The position numbers were made by a program, and so were the translations under genes. The notes beneath the pieces are model-generated. The model worked only from the letters and a program-made list of their open reading frames with translations. It made no database searches and had not been told where the DNA came from. Below are positions 35,815 to 45,659 of a stretch of DNA of 64,000 nt, in pieces. The DNA is from Liquidambar formosana. Taxonomy: Eukaryota > Streptophyta > Magnoliopsida > Saxifragales > Altingiaceae. Position 1 is the first letter of the stretch, and each line of letters begins with the position of its first letter. The stretch covers positions 751,501 to 815,500 of the forward strand of contig JBBPBK010000048.1 in assembly GCA_039720395.1 (NCBI GenBank). The letters run 5' to 3'.

Positions 35815-36805
35815 CCTAGACTCATTGTATATTAGCCTTTCATGAGTCATTATAATCAGTCCTTTCAATAATTAAGATTCAAAAGGCATTCTAGGTCTCT
35901 ACTCTCTAGACCCTAGAATCTCGATTGTTTGTGTTGAATTCAATCTTCCCTCAATCTTCTTCCTATTTTCTATAATATTATTGCTGGAAATTCTTCTCTA
36001 GGATAGGTTTTCACCTACCACAGCAACTAGACAACAAGTTCGCACCTCATTACTGCATCAAATTGGTATTAGAGCCCAAACTCTAGATCTAAACCATAGT
36101 TGCACATGGTAGAGGTCATGATGAAGGAGGAAATCAAGTCCAACAAACAAAGATGGTTTATATGTGGCATACAAAGATTCCGGAACATAACTGCAAACCT
36201 TCAAATATAGTGGAAGAATAATAAAATACCAAATACAAGCTAATCAAACACTAATTGAAAACTTCCTATGGGTAGCTATAATTTGTGGGAATCATGAAGA
36301 TACTACCACAAAACAAACGTAAGCTTTTCATAATAAAGAGTATTTTATAATAGAAAAAGTCTAATACTGCATGAAAAATGTTGGGGCACACCATATCCCA
36401 AAGTGATTTGACCATGAATACATAGATTATCTCTCTGCTAGGTGAATTGGATAGACCAATCAAGATTGTGGACTCAATTAATCTCCTCTAGTATGCATAA
36501 TCGATTCAATATACACTATAAATAATCATGAAGCGACTAGAATTTTGATTTATAACATCTTCAACTATTTTAGTCTCTCTTATTTAAAGAAGAATTTAAT
36601 GAAATGAACGATAATGTCTTTTCTATTTTCTTTCCTTAAGTTGTCCATGATTTAAACCAAAAATGAAAAGAAAAGGTTAAAAAATTTTTGAAAAGTTGGA
36701 CCCAGTATTTAAAACTATAAAAATTTAAAATGCCAAACAACAGCAATAACGATCATAGGTTAATGTAAATTATGACAAAATAGCATTACCAAGCATGACA
36801 GGTAC

Positions 36806-37633
36806 CTTAGGGGGCGAAAAATCTGCCCCTGGGAAAGCACGGACATAATTTTGATAGGGGGAACCGTGACGAACTCGCCGGGGTGGAGAAATATCAGGTA
36901 TGTCAGCTATCTCAGAGATCTTCCTTTTGTTATCTGCTGAGGTTTGAGGGCAACGTCAACAAGGGGGGCAGATATCAAGATTGGATCCAGTGGAATGTGA
37001 CAATTTTGTTTCAGGTTCAGCTGATGGAGTGTAGTAACGTTTCTGCCACTGCTGTGGTGGTGACAAATCAAAAGCTTCTCTGCCAGACTCTGAAGGCTTC
37101 AGTTTGGGTTCCAGTAAAGAATGTCATACCGAGCCCTATGTTCATGAGGTGGAAACATGTCAGAATTTTGGTCATCAGAGTTCAAGCATTAGAGAGCATC
37201 AGAGATTGGAACCCAACCACTTCCATCCTCTGAATGTCATGATAAGGATGTCTGGATATAAGTTGCTCCAGTCTCTTCATCCGCTTAACTTTGATGTCTT
37301 CATCAATTTGAGGCTTTTCTTCATCTATAAGAAAGAAACACACATTTTCATTAACAAAACCAAACACTAATTTTATATACAGAAAACTAAATTCTAGGAA
37401 AAACATAGCAATTTCTGACCTGCTAAATCATCGTCATACTCTTCTCTAAGATTAATTGGTTTTTGCTGGACAGGATCATCATCCAAAACAAGAAAGCCCA
37501 ATGCATATGGTTGGGTTTTCTTGTTTTTCTTCTTACATTGTTTACTGTTAGTTTCATAGCTTCTCAAATAGTCTTTCAAGGAGGTGGATGCCGGAGTTTT
37601 AACAGCCTTTGTTTGTTTTTGATAGACTTCCTG
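36806..37633 (-). pseudogene. BUD13-like pre-mRNA splicing factor, truncated pseudogene
   Basis: BUD13 belongs to the RES complex of the spliceosome. Exon 37420-37633 encodes TSLKDYLRSYETNSK, a lysine cluster and LVLDDDPVQQKPI. Exon 36806-37324 continues in phase with DEEKPQIDEDIKVKRMKRLE. Frameshifts then scatter recognisable pieces: SEDGSGWVPISDA, PKLKPSESGREAFDLSPP, QKRYYTPSAEPE and DISPPRRVRHGSP. I count a one-base loss near 37243, a following in-frame TAA and a second frameshift near 37130. Splice sites at both exons remain usable. The C-terminal half of BUD13 and an N-terminal start are missing nearby. Confidence 0.8.
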
Positions 37634-38969
37634 CTGTTAAAATTGAAATGAACATTACCACAGAATGCCTTAGACATAGCCATCAGAAAAACGACATAGA
37701 AAGGATAATACAAGTTCAAGATAGTTAATGCTCACATTGAGTAGGCCAAGGCATAGGAAAATACAGTAAGGGTACTCTATCATCAGACTATCATGATCCT
37801 TTTTCTTTTCTTTTTTGTTTTTGACAGGCAACAAAAAATTTCATCAATGAAAGAGAAAAGATAACAAGGGGGTCCTACGAGAAGATTCGTAGAAATCTCC
37901 TAAATTCAGTAACAGCCCTCAAAACCCTAGCAATAGAAGGAGATTTGTAGAAATCTCCTAAATTTAGTATCTCAATAACTTTCTATTTGGAAGTTGCTGT
38001 CTCAGTTTCCAGAATAGAGTTGGACGCTTAGTTTACATACATAAATAAGAAGAAGAGAAGAGGGTGTAGCCTTGAATCATTGAAGAATTAATGCAATTGC
38101 TCTATTATCTGTTTTCGTTCTAACCCTAACGATTAAGCAGAAAAACAAAGCAGTTTAACCCTAGCAATTAAGCAGAAAATCAAAGCAGATTAGGCAGAAG
38201 AATGATGATTGTAATAGTAAGAAAAAAGGAGGAGGAGATTGGAGAAGACGATTTTACTGATAATGGCCGCTGGAGGCCATGGACGAATTGAGTTAATTTG
38301 CAGCAACTCGTATAAGGCCGAGTCAACTCAAAAGAACTCGCCGAATTTTGAGGTCGGTGCACGAGTTGGAGACCGATTTCATAATCTGATGTCAGTGAGA
38401 ACGATATTTTGGCAGGGAAAGAGAAGCTTCTGCAATTGAAACTGATTGGGTTGATATGAACTTATTGGGCTATTGGGCCGCTAATTGGGTTATTTGAAAC
38501 GGCTGCTGCAACCACCCCCAAAAACCAAAATTCTTACTGCCCCACGCCTCATTCTTTAGGTTTTTAAGGTTTTCTTCGATAAAAGAAAGTTTTTCCTAAA
38601 TCTATCGTTTAAATATATTTTTTAGCTATTTATAATATTTATTTTATTTTTTACCAAAAAGTCTATTGAAACGATAGATTTTGAAAAAACTTTCTTCTGC
38701 AAAGTTGTTCAAAATGATATTTTCTAGTGGACTAAGGGACCATTTTTTGTAAAAACCTTTTATATTTTTCATAAAATCTTAAAAACCAAAAGGAAAGGGG
38801 TGGGGTGATAAGAATAGGAGGTTGCGATAGCCGTTTTTGGACAGAACTTTGTGGGCTCATTCTATTGGCTTTTCTATAAAAGGTTTGGACTTGGGCTTGC
38901 TTAAGCTTAATAGAACTTCCTCTAGTTATGTTTTAAGGGCCAAGTTTTTGGGCCGCAAGTCTTCTACTA
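37634..38969. other. Upstream of the BUD13 pseudogene; no gene supported
   Basis: About 37800-38000 carries a T-rich edge followed by CAGGCAACAAAAAATTTCATCAATGA, which looks like the reverse of a LINE 3' end, but no coding domain is visible. 38200-38420 is less AT-rich and could be the old 5' exon/promoter of the pseudogene. No product is recognised. Confidence 0.3.
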
Positions 38970-39942
38970 GGGAACGGCTATTGCAAACCCCCAAACTTAT
39001 AAGTTGCCCCCACCTAATATCCTTACCCACCAAATTTACATACCCACCCCTCTCAAAGACTAAAATACCCCTCATTCTCACCCACCCCACACCCCTATAG
39101 CAGTGACAACCGGTGAGAAAAAGAAGAAGAGATGGTGACGGTGTTGGCTTGCCTTCTCTTCTTCTTTTTCTTCTCTTTGTCCTTCTTCCTCTTCTCTCTT
39201 CTTCTCCTCTTCTTTCTTTCTTTCTTTCCCTTTTTTTTTTTTTTTTTCTTTCTTCTGCTAATCAGATTTGTGTGTTTTCCGTCATCCAATTTTTCCAGCG
39301 ACAATGCTTCTTCTCTGTGCTTCTTCATCTTCTCTCTTCTTCTCCTCTTCTTTCTTTCTTTCTCTTTTTTTTTTTCCCTCTGCTAGTCAAATTTGTGTGT
39401 TTTCCGGCATCCATTTTTTCTGGCGACGGTGCTTTTTCTTCTTCTCTCTGTCCTTCTTCCTTTTTCTATCTTCTTCTCCTCTTCTTTCTTTCTTTCTTTC
39501 CTTTTTTTTTTTTTCCTCTACTGGTTAGATCTTTGTGTTTTCCGACAAGGGCCTCCATTTTTTCCAGCGATGCCTCCATTTTTTCTGCCGACAGGAGGGA
39601 AGAAGATAAGAAAAGGAAAGAAAAAAACAAAGAAGAAGAAGAAGAAGAGGGAAGAGGAGGAAGGAAGAAGAGGGGTGCAAAAGAGGGGTTCTGGGAAGGA
39701 AAGGGAAAAAAAAAAAAAAGAAGAGAAGAAGAGGGAAGAAGAGGGGTGCGGTGTTGGTCGTCGCTGTTGCCTCGCCGTTGCCGGTGGGGTGGGGTGCCGG
39801 AGATAGTTGCCGGTGGGGAGGGGTGCTGGGGATGGGTGGGGGTACTTAAGCCCTTTTTGGTAATTTTGTATAATAATTTTTTTAATTAAAAAACATGGGG
39901 GGAGGGGACTTATAATTTTAGGGGGTTGCAATAGCCGTTCCC
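38970..39942. mobile_element. Mutator-like element (MULE-1), 973 bp
   Basis: Inverted ends GGGAACGGCTATTGCAAACC and (other strand) GGGAACGGCTATTGCAACCC are bracketed by a perfect 9-bp target duplication CTTCTACTA (38961-38969, 39943-39951), the hallmark of Mutator-type transposition. It carries no transposase. The interior is strongly pyrimidine-rich then purine-rich, which produces long low-complexity open frames on both strands that are not genes. Confidence 0.9.
39165..39550. repeat. ~120-130-bp minisatellite, about three copies, inside MULE-1
   Basis: Each unit has (C/T)TTCTTCTCCTCTTCTTTC, a T run, then TCTGCTA(A/G)TCA(G/A)ATTTGTGTG, TTTTCCG and TTTTT(C)CAGCGAC or a close variant. Units start at about 39165, 39325 and 39455. 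Confidence 0.65.
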
Positions 39943-39951
39943 CTTCTACTA

Positions 39952-41374
39952 ATGGGAAACTAAACATATTAACATAAACCAAATTTCCTGGGTTGGTAAT
40001 TTAATACAAGAATTCACATACTATTCCATAACATGGAAATATTTTGTATTTGTAATACTTGAGACGTTAATCAAAGGGTGGAAGCCATCCTATTCGTGAA
40101 TTCATATTTCTACTTGATGGAAAAACTTCACATTCATGGTTGAAACATATCCTAATTTTTGATTAACTTGATATTTAGTGAGCATGATGTGTATAAATTT
40201 TTTAAAAGATCAGGGGTCAAGAACTTTATATAGTATATGGTTTTTTACACAATTCTCAATAACTTTTTGTTTAAATTATGTTTTACATAACTCATGATTT
40301 AATTAGATGTTTCTCACATTTACTTCATGCATGTCATATTAACTTGATATGACATCAAGTGCATCTGATACATCTTGATAATATATACAGTCATTTTATT
40401 ATCAGGTGCACCTAATACAATTTTACATCAAGTGTACTTTAAAACTCTTACGTGTGACTCGTATTTAACCAAACCAATTGTTGGATTAAATTTGATTCAT
40501 ATGTTAGTCATAGAATCTTAGCCATAGTTACAATAATAGCCTCACAACATTTCTGCTTTTACCGACCTAAAATTCACCTTCCTATTTCGCACGAGACAAC
40601 CTGACAAAATTAGTAGGCCAAAACTGGACACATTCATGGTTGATGAGAAGCTAAACATTTAATATCTTTATTCGTTTTGATGTCGTGTGAAAAATTATCA
40701 TATATTATCACATTATCATGATCTGTCATGACTCATCATGATGTATAATAACATGTATTATTGCATTGTCTTGATCCATCATGACCTTTATGTTGTCATA
40801 AATTTACTAAACTAGTAAATTAAGGTATGCTTTTGAAGTTGTGTGTTACTGCACCGTCATGACTTTAATATATGTAATCATTAATATCCTCACTCATTTT
40901 ACTGCACCGTCATAATTCATCATTACATGTCATTATATATTTTCTAAACCGCATGTAAGAACCTTAACCACAATTGCACTTATAGCCCTCATAGCATTTT
41001 TACTTCTACCAGCCTAAAATTCATCTTTTCTATTTTGTATAAGCCTGCTCGATACCAAGACGAACTCAATCGTTGTTCATGAGAAGTGAACCATGCAATA
41101 TCTTGACGATGTGTGAACGATTATCATATGTTGTAACATTGTCATGATTTGTTTGACATATTGTCCTATTGTCATGATCCATCTTGACCCATCATGATCC
41201 GTTATGGCATGTGTTATTGCATTGCCATGACCTAAGGAAAATACTAAAGTGTCTAATTTGCTGCATTTTTGAATCGAAACTCCTATTTTAGAACCTATAG
41301 GTATCAGTTAATAAAAGGCTTTCATTTTGTTGATTATTTAGTGGGCCTGGACCTTGACACTTGTTATTCGAACT
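39952..41374. other. Intergenic; MITE fragment and repetitive Cys-less, non-coding DNA
   Basis: About 40370-40510 contains a piece of the ATCAAGTGCA-ended MITE seen at 27.8-28.7 kb. The segments 40500-40900 and 40930-41240 are diverged copies of each other (shared TAGCCTCA(C/T)A(A/G)CATTT, CAGCCTAAAATTCA, TATCATATGTT and repeated CATCATGA words). No gene is visible. Confidence 0.45.
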
Positions 41375-41984
41375 GGGAACAGCTATTGTAACCTCCCAAA
41401 GTAATAAGTCACCCCCACCTGATATCCTCATCCCCAAAATATATATAGCCACCCTTCTAAAAGATTAAAATACCCTCATCTAAATAATCCTAACCCTCAC
41501 CCACCTCACTCCCCCCACACGAGACCCCGAGAAAGAAGAGGACAACGACGACGGCAACTGCAACGGCGACGGGAGGTTCTTCCTCTTTTCTCTTCTTCTC
41601 CTCTTCTTTTTTTTTTTTTTTTTTTTCCCCCCTACTGGTCAAATCTGTGTGTTTCCAGCAAGGGAGGTTTTTTTTTCAAAACCTCCATTTTTTCTGGCAA
41701 CGGGAGGGAAGAGAAAAAAAAGGCCGACGGGAGGGAAGAAGAGAAGAAAAGGAAAATAAAAGGAAGAAGGCTATCGACGAGAAGGAGGGCCGATAAGCCA
41801 AAACCTCTATTTTTTCGGCGATAGGAGGGAAAAGAAAGAAAAGGAAAGAAAAAAAAAGATGGTTGCCGACGGGAGGGAAGAGGAGAAGAAAAGGAAAAGA
41901 AAAGAAAAAAAAAAAGAAGAGAAGAAGAGGGGTGTGGGAGAGGGTGCCGTCACCGGTGGGGTAGGGTGTCGGAGAGAGTCGTCG

Positions 41985-42874
41985 ATAAGATTGCAACTTG
42001 GGTGGGTTGAACCTGCCCAACCCGGTCACTTGACGGGTTGGACAAATAGTTTTCATACATTGGGTTAGGTTTGGGTTGGAAAATATCAACCCGATTTAAA
42101 TCGGGTTGGGTTTGGGAAAGAGGTTGGTTAACCCGAACCAGACCTATATAATATATAATTTTTTAAAATATTTTTATATGCATTAAATATGACATCATAT
42201 GGTTTTTAGCTATTGGTCATTTGGTGTGGATATAGGGGGCTTGTATGAGAAATTGCTGGAAGAAGATGTGCAATCGGCTAGAGAAAGATGTGTAGCTAGA
42301 TTACCTTCTATTGTTTTTTCCTTCTTTTTTTTTTAGGCGCGCCCCCGGGGGGGGGGTGGTGTGGGTTAAGAGGGGAGCTTTATTTAGACTGTTAGCCCTA
42401 ACTTAGTGGTTAGTAGTTATAAAATCTCCTCTCTTAGCAAGAACAAGAAAAAAAAATGTAAAATCTACTAGAATTATGGGATTATAATCCATGTTTAGCT
42501 TAAAAGACTCTTTAAATAAGTGTCCATGAATGTCAATTTTTCTTATTTTTCTGAGTTAGTTTTTATCATTTTAGCATTAGAATACTCTGTCGCCAATTCT
42601 CTCTTCTTTCCCCAGTCCCTATCGACTACTGACGAGTAACACCGTTGATTTTATTGAAGCAGGTTAATCAATTGAGTTTCGCACAACTCGCTCAACCCAT
42701 GTAACCTTTGCCCAACCCGTGCCCGCCCAACCCGAGCATTGGTTAAGCCTGGGTTAGGAAAGTTCAACCTGAAGTATGGGTTGGGTTGGGCTTGGGCATA
42801 GGGATTTACACTTAGGGTTGAGTTTGGGTTAACCTCTCAACCCGTCCAATCCAACCCGCCCAAGTTGCAGCCTT
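41985..42874. mobile_element. hAT-like element (GCAACTTGGG ends) nested in MULE-2
   Basis: The left end ATAAGATTGCAACTTGGGTGG and the reverse of the right end AAGGCTGCAACTTGGGCGGG are inverted. Subterminal regions are full of GGGTTGGGTT-type repeats on both sides. Flanks agtcgtcg (41977-41984) and agtcgctg (42875-42882) suggest an 8-bp target duplication with two mismatches. 890 bp, no coding capacity. Confidence 0.7.
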
Positions 42875-43111
42875 AGTCGCTGGTGGGAGAGGGGTGTAGG
42901 AGAAGGGATGGGTGGGGGGTGCCCTTTTTGGTAATTTTATATAATAATTTTTCTAATGGGAGGCGCTATTTCCACATCCTTATTTGCTAAATCCACACCT
43001 TTTCATTGGCAACTTCGTCATTTCACTTCTTTCCTTCTCTCTCTTCTTTTCTATTACTCTTCTCAGTTCTTCCCCGCCAATCCCAAATAAAAAAAGCAAA
43101 TAATAAAAATA

Positions 43112-44085
43112 AGGGTAAATTACAATAAGACTCCCTCTAAAATCTGACTATTACAAATACACCCCCTCACGTTTTTAAAATTACACTGACACCCCCTACT
43201 TTACAAAATAAACTACAAAGAGACCCCTCCTTCTAACTTCCCTCCATTAATCCGTTAAATCATATTCAAATTTTTTCAAAATACCCTAACTACCCTTAGT
43301 GGATGATAACTTCCATGTTAAATGCGTATAACTCACCAGTCCAATAGTTCATCTAATACTTTTGAATTTTTTAATTATTATTGATAAACAACTAAAAGAT
43401 AATATATATATATATATATATATATAAAAGAAAAATGCTAAAAACAATTTAAATTTTCTATCCAACTGATGTGGCAGCTGTCAAATTTGCTGTTTAGAAA
43501 CAATTATTTATTTAATTAAATTTTTAATTGATTTGCAACATAAAAAATAAAAAAATTGATTTGCTAAGTTGCCACCTTATTTGAGTAAGTAGATTTGAGT
43601 TTAAAAAAAAAAAGGCCTATGTAACATTACTCATATGTAGAAATAAATAAAAAGAATTATTACAATGGAGATGCACGTATAGAGGTGGCAACTTGACAAA
43701 TCAATTTTTTTTTTTTTTTTACACATCAATTAAATAGATAATTGTTTCTAATGAGCAAATCTAATGGCTACCACATCAGTTGGACAAAAATTTAAGCTTT
43801 TTGGCATTTTTCTTTCATATATATATAATCTTTTAGTTGTTTATCAATAAATAAATAAATCAATCAAATGTACTGGATGAATGTGTTGGACTGATGAGTT
43901 ATATGCATTTAACATGGAAGTTGTCATCCAATAAGGGTAATTAGGGTATTTTGAAAAAAATTGAAAGTGATTTAACGGATTATGGACGGAAGTTAGAAGG
44001 TAGGGGTCTTAATATAATTTCAAAAACGTGAGGGGGTCTATTTGTAATTGTCAAATTTTAGAGGGGTCTTAATGTAATTTACCCT
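43112..44085. mobile_element. Foldback element with ~470-bp inverted arms
   Basis: Starts AGGGTAAATTACAATAAGAC and ends GTCTTAATGTAATTTACCCT. Inverted pairing continues through GAGGGGGT, CTTCTAACTTCC, ACGGATTAA, TACCCTAA/TTAGGGTA, ATAACTTCCATGTTAAATGC, GTTTATCAATAA and ATTGATTTGCTAAGTTGCCACC, leaving a loop of only ~80 bp near 43600-43680. A direct AAAAATA occurs at 43105-43111 and 44086-44092. No coding capacity; a transcript would form a very long hairpin. Confidence 0.85.
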
Positions 44086-44389
44086 AAAAATAAACGAAGA
44101 TGTAGAAGAGCAGCAGTGCGGTCCGATGATTAGATCTTCCATACAATAAAAATGGGATTTGGATTTGCTCAAGTTGAGGGGTTCAACTGGACGCTGAAGT
44201 TGCCATGGGATTTCTGCCATGTGGACAATTGAATCTTCAATGGCTGGGATTAGAATGCTTGACCCTGTGCAGGGAAGCCTAACGGCGTTGGCTGGGATGG
44301 AAGTGTTTAGGGAAAACGGTGCCGTTTTATTTGCAAAAACCAAACCAAAAGGGGGGAGCGAGAGAGCATCCAGATTGGTTTTCGAATCC

Positions 44390-44424
<35 letters not shown>

Positions 44425-44459
44425 CATTCTTGCCGGCAGTCAGTCTCCTTCACCTTCGT

Positions 44460-44653
44460 CGACCGATTGCGGAGTTCATAGCCACTCTGCTCTTCCTTTA
44501 CATTACTGTGCTTACGGTGATTGGGTACAAGAGCCAGACTGATCCCAATTTGAAAACTGACCAGTGTGGTGGTGTTGGCATTCTGGGTATTGCTTGGGCC
44601 TTTGGTGGCATGATCTTTGTCCTTGTTTACTGCACTACTGGGATTTCTGGTGG
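44460..44653 (+). pseudogene. PIP-type aquaporin, captured fragment of exon 1
   Basis: PIP aquaporins are plasma-membrane water channels. The frame reads [20 protein letters not shown] (TM1), then [38 protein letters not shown] (TM2) and TTGISGG, with no stop. It ends at TCTGGTGG|GTTATA, exactly where PIP genes have their first intron, just before the first NPA box. The normal cytosolic N-terminus is replaced by unrelated sequence. It covers under a quarter of a PIP and lacks both NPA motifs, so it cannot form a channel. It sits inside the 44155-45103 Pack-MULE. Confidence 0.85.
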
Positions 44654-44687
44654 GTTATAATTTTTCTTTTTTTTCCTTTTTCCTTGG

Positions 44688-44831
44688 ACTCTGTTTGTTT
44701 GCTGAGAAAAGTGACAAAAAGAGAAGAAAATAAAATAAAAATTTGAGTCTAACGTTCTATGTTGTTTTTTGAAGTAAAAAATTTCCAGTCGTGCTTTTAT
44801 TTTCTTGGGTTTTCTCAGCAATCAAACGGAG
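44688..44831. repeat. CTCCGTTTGGTTGCTGAGAAAA-type inverted pair within the captured aquaporin intron
   Basis: GACTCTGTTTGTTTGCTGAG and TTTTCTCAGCAATCAAACGGAG are inverted, 144 bp overall, the same ends as at 18858-19084. It could be a MITE already present in the donor PIP intron before capture. Confidence 0.4.
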
Positions 44832-45568
44832 CTGTGAAGACATTTTCAGGTATAAAAACAATCAAATGGATTTTTATAGACGAGACCCAACTACAACATT
44901 TTTTCAGTACACTTACAAATAGTTTCCAGAGTGCTTCAATACACTTCCATCCCAGCTAACGCCGTTAGGCTTCTCTACACAAGGTCAAGCCTCCTCATCC
45001 CATTCTCATCCCAACCGTTGAAGATTCAATCGTCCACGTGGCAAAAATCTAATGCCAACTTGAGCGTCCAGTTGAACCCCTCAACTTGAGCAAATCCAAG
45101 TCCATAAAAATGGTCATTTTTTTTTTTCGGAAAAAGACATAGGTTTCTTTAACTTCTTTTTTTCCCTGGTCCGAGCACCTACAAAGCTCGCCGGCGGCGG
45201 AGTTTTGGTCGGATAAGGTGACCGCATCCCTCTCTTCCTAGCAGCCGTCGAGGATGCTGTCATTGGCAGATCTGTGATGAGGGTTGAATATGGTGGTGGC
45301 TGCGAGCTCTCCGGTTCATGTTTGACTTGTGGCTTCGTCGAGATAGCTTCGTGGTCGTCCCAAGCCAGGTTGGGGCGTAACTCTCATGCACCAGGAACTG
45401 ATTCGAGAAAAGCAGAGGAAAGAGAAAAAGGAGAGGAAGGAAGAGGTGAAATGACGAGATTGCCCATGGAGGGGTGCGGATTTAGCAAATAGGCGTGTGG
45501 AAATAGCCCCTCCCTTAGAGAATATGGGAGGCAACTGATCAGATTGGGGGCTTGCAATAGCCGTTCCC

Positions 45569-45659
45569 ATTGGAACTCCAGCACCAGTGGGGACTGAAGT
45601 CATCACCTTCTCTTCCAACTAGGTCAGTCCATAGCATATCTTCAATCAATCTGTTGAAG
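45569..45659 (+). promoter_or_regulatory. Residual 5' leader of PPR gene 2, next to MULE-2
   Basis: Only 91 bp of non-transposon sequence separates the MULE-2 end from the PPR gene 2 ATG. Any upstream promoter must lie in MULE-2 or its nested cargo, or else beyond 41374. No TATA box is evident in the 91 bp. Confidence 0.5.

Larger units (their letters stand above)
34080..36056 (+). mobile_element. Older LTR retrotransposon 5' LTR plus primer-binding site, split by a younger element
   Basis: At 36060-36077 TTGGTATTAGAGCCCAAACT resembles a primer-binding site for initiator tRNA-Met (TGGTATCAGAGC), just after a CA-ending segment (CATTACTGCATCA). The LTR would extend left through the younger insertion to roughly 34080; I could not fix its start. 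Little internal sequence survives to the right. Confidence 0.4.
44155..45103. mobile_element. Pack-MULE carrying an aquaporin exon, 949 bp
   Basis: Long inverted ends of ~155-160 bp (44155-44308 and 44941-45103) begin GGATTTGGATTTGCTCAAG and GGACTTGGATTTGCTCAAG. A perfect 9-bp target duplication ATAAAAATG stands outside (44146-44154, 45104-45112). Between the ends are a CT-repeat leader-like stretch (44391-44421), the PIP aquaporin exon (44460-44653) and part of its intron. This is the definition of a Pack-MULE. Confidence 0.9.
42958..45514. mobile_element. MULE-3 nested in MULE-2
   Basis: Inverted ends GGGAGGCGCTATTTCCACA (42958) and, reversed from 45514, GGGAGGGGCTATTTCCACA continue inward (TATTTGCTAAATCC.CACC, CGTCATTTCAC). 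The expected 9-bp flanks (ttttctaat, ttagagaat) are badly decayed, so the class rests on end structure. It is itself interrupted by the foldback (43112-44085) and the Pack-MULE (44155-45103). Its right part (45180-45480) is GC-richer and may be a captured gene 5' region, not identified. Confidence 0.65.
41375..45568. mobile_element. Mutator-like element (MULE-2), host of a nested insertion stack
   Basis: Ends GGGAACAGCTATTGTAACC (41375) and, on the other strand at 45568, GGGAACGGCTATTGCAAGCC mark the same family as MULE-1. Flanks attcgaact (41366-41374) and attggaact (45569-45577) form a 9-bp duplication with one mismatch. Without later insertions the element would be roughly 0.8 kb, similar to MULE-1 and with the same pyrimidine/purine interior (41580-41940). 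Nested inside are a hAT-like element, MULE-3, a foldback element and a Pack-MULE. The right end lies 91 bp before the PPR gene 2 start codon. Confidence 0.85.

Noticed and set aside
39095..39982. Long frames (up to 258 codons) on both strands in MULE-1
   Set aside because: Pure pyrimidine/purine tracts lack stops and give Phe/Ser/Leu or Lys/Glu/Arg polymers. Transposon interior, not proteins.
41676..42089. 137-codon minus frame in MULE-2
   Set aside because: Spans the junction between MULE-2 pyrimidine tract and the nested hAT-like element; composition artefact.
45570..45659. Extending PPR gene 2 upstream to 45570
   Set aside because: The frame is open but has no ATG before 45660, and the extra residues are non-conserved sequence next to the MULE end.
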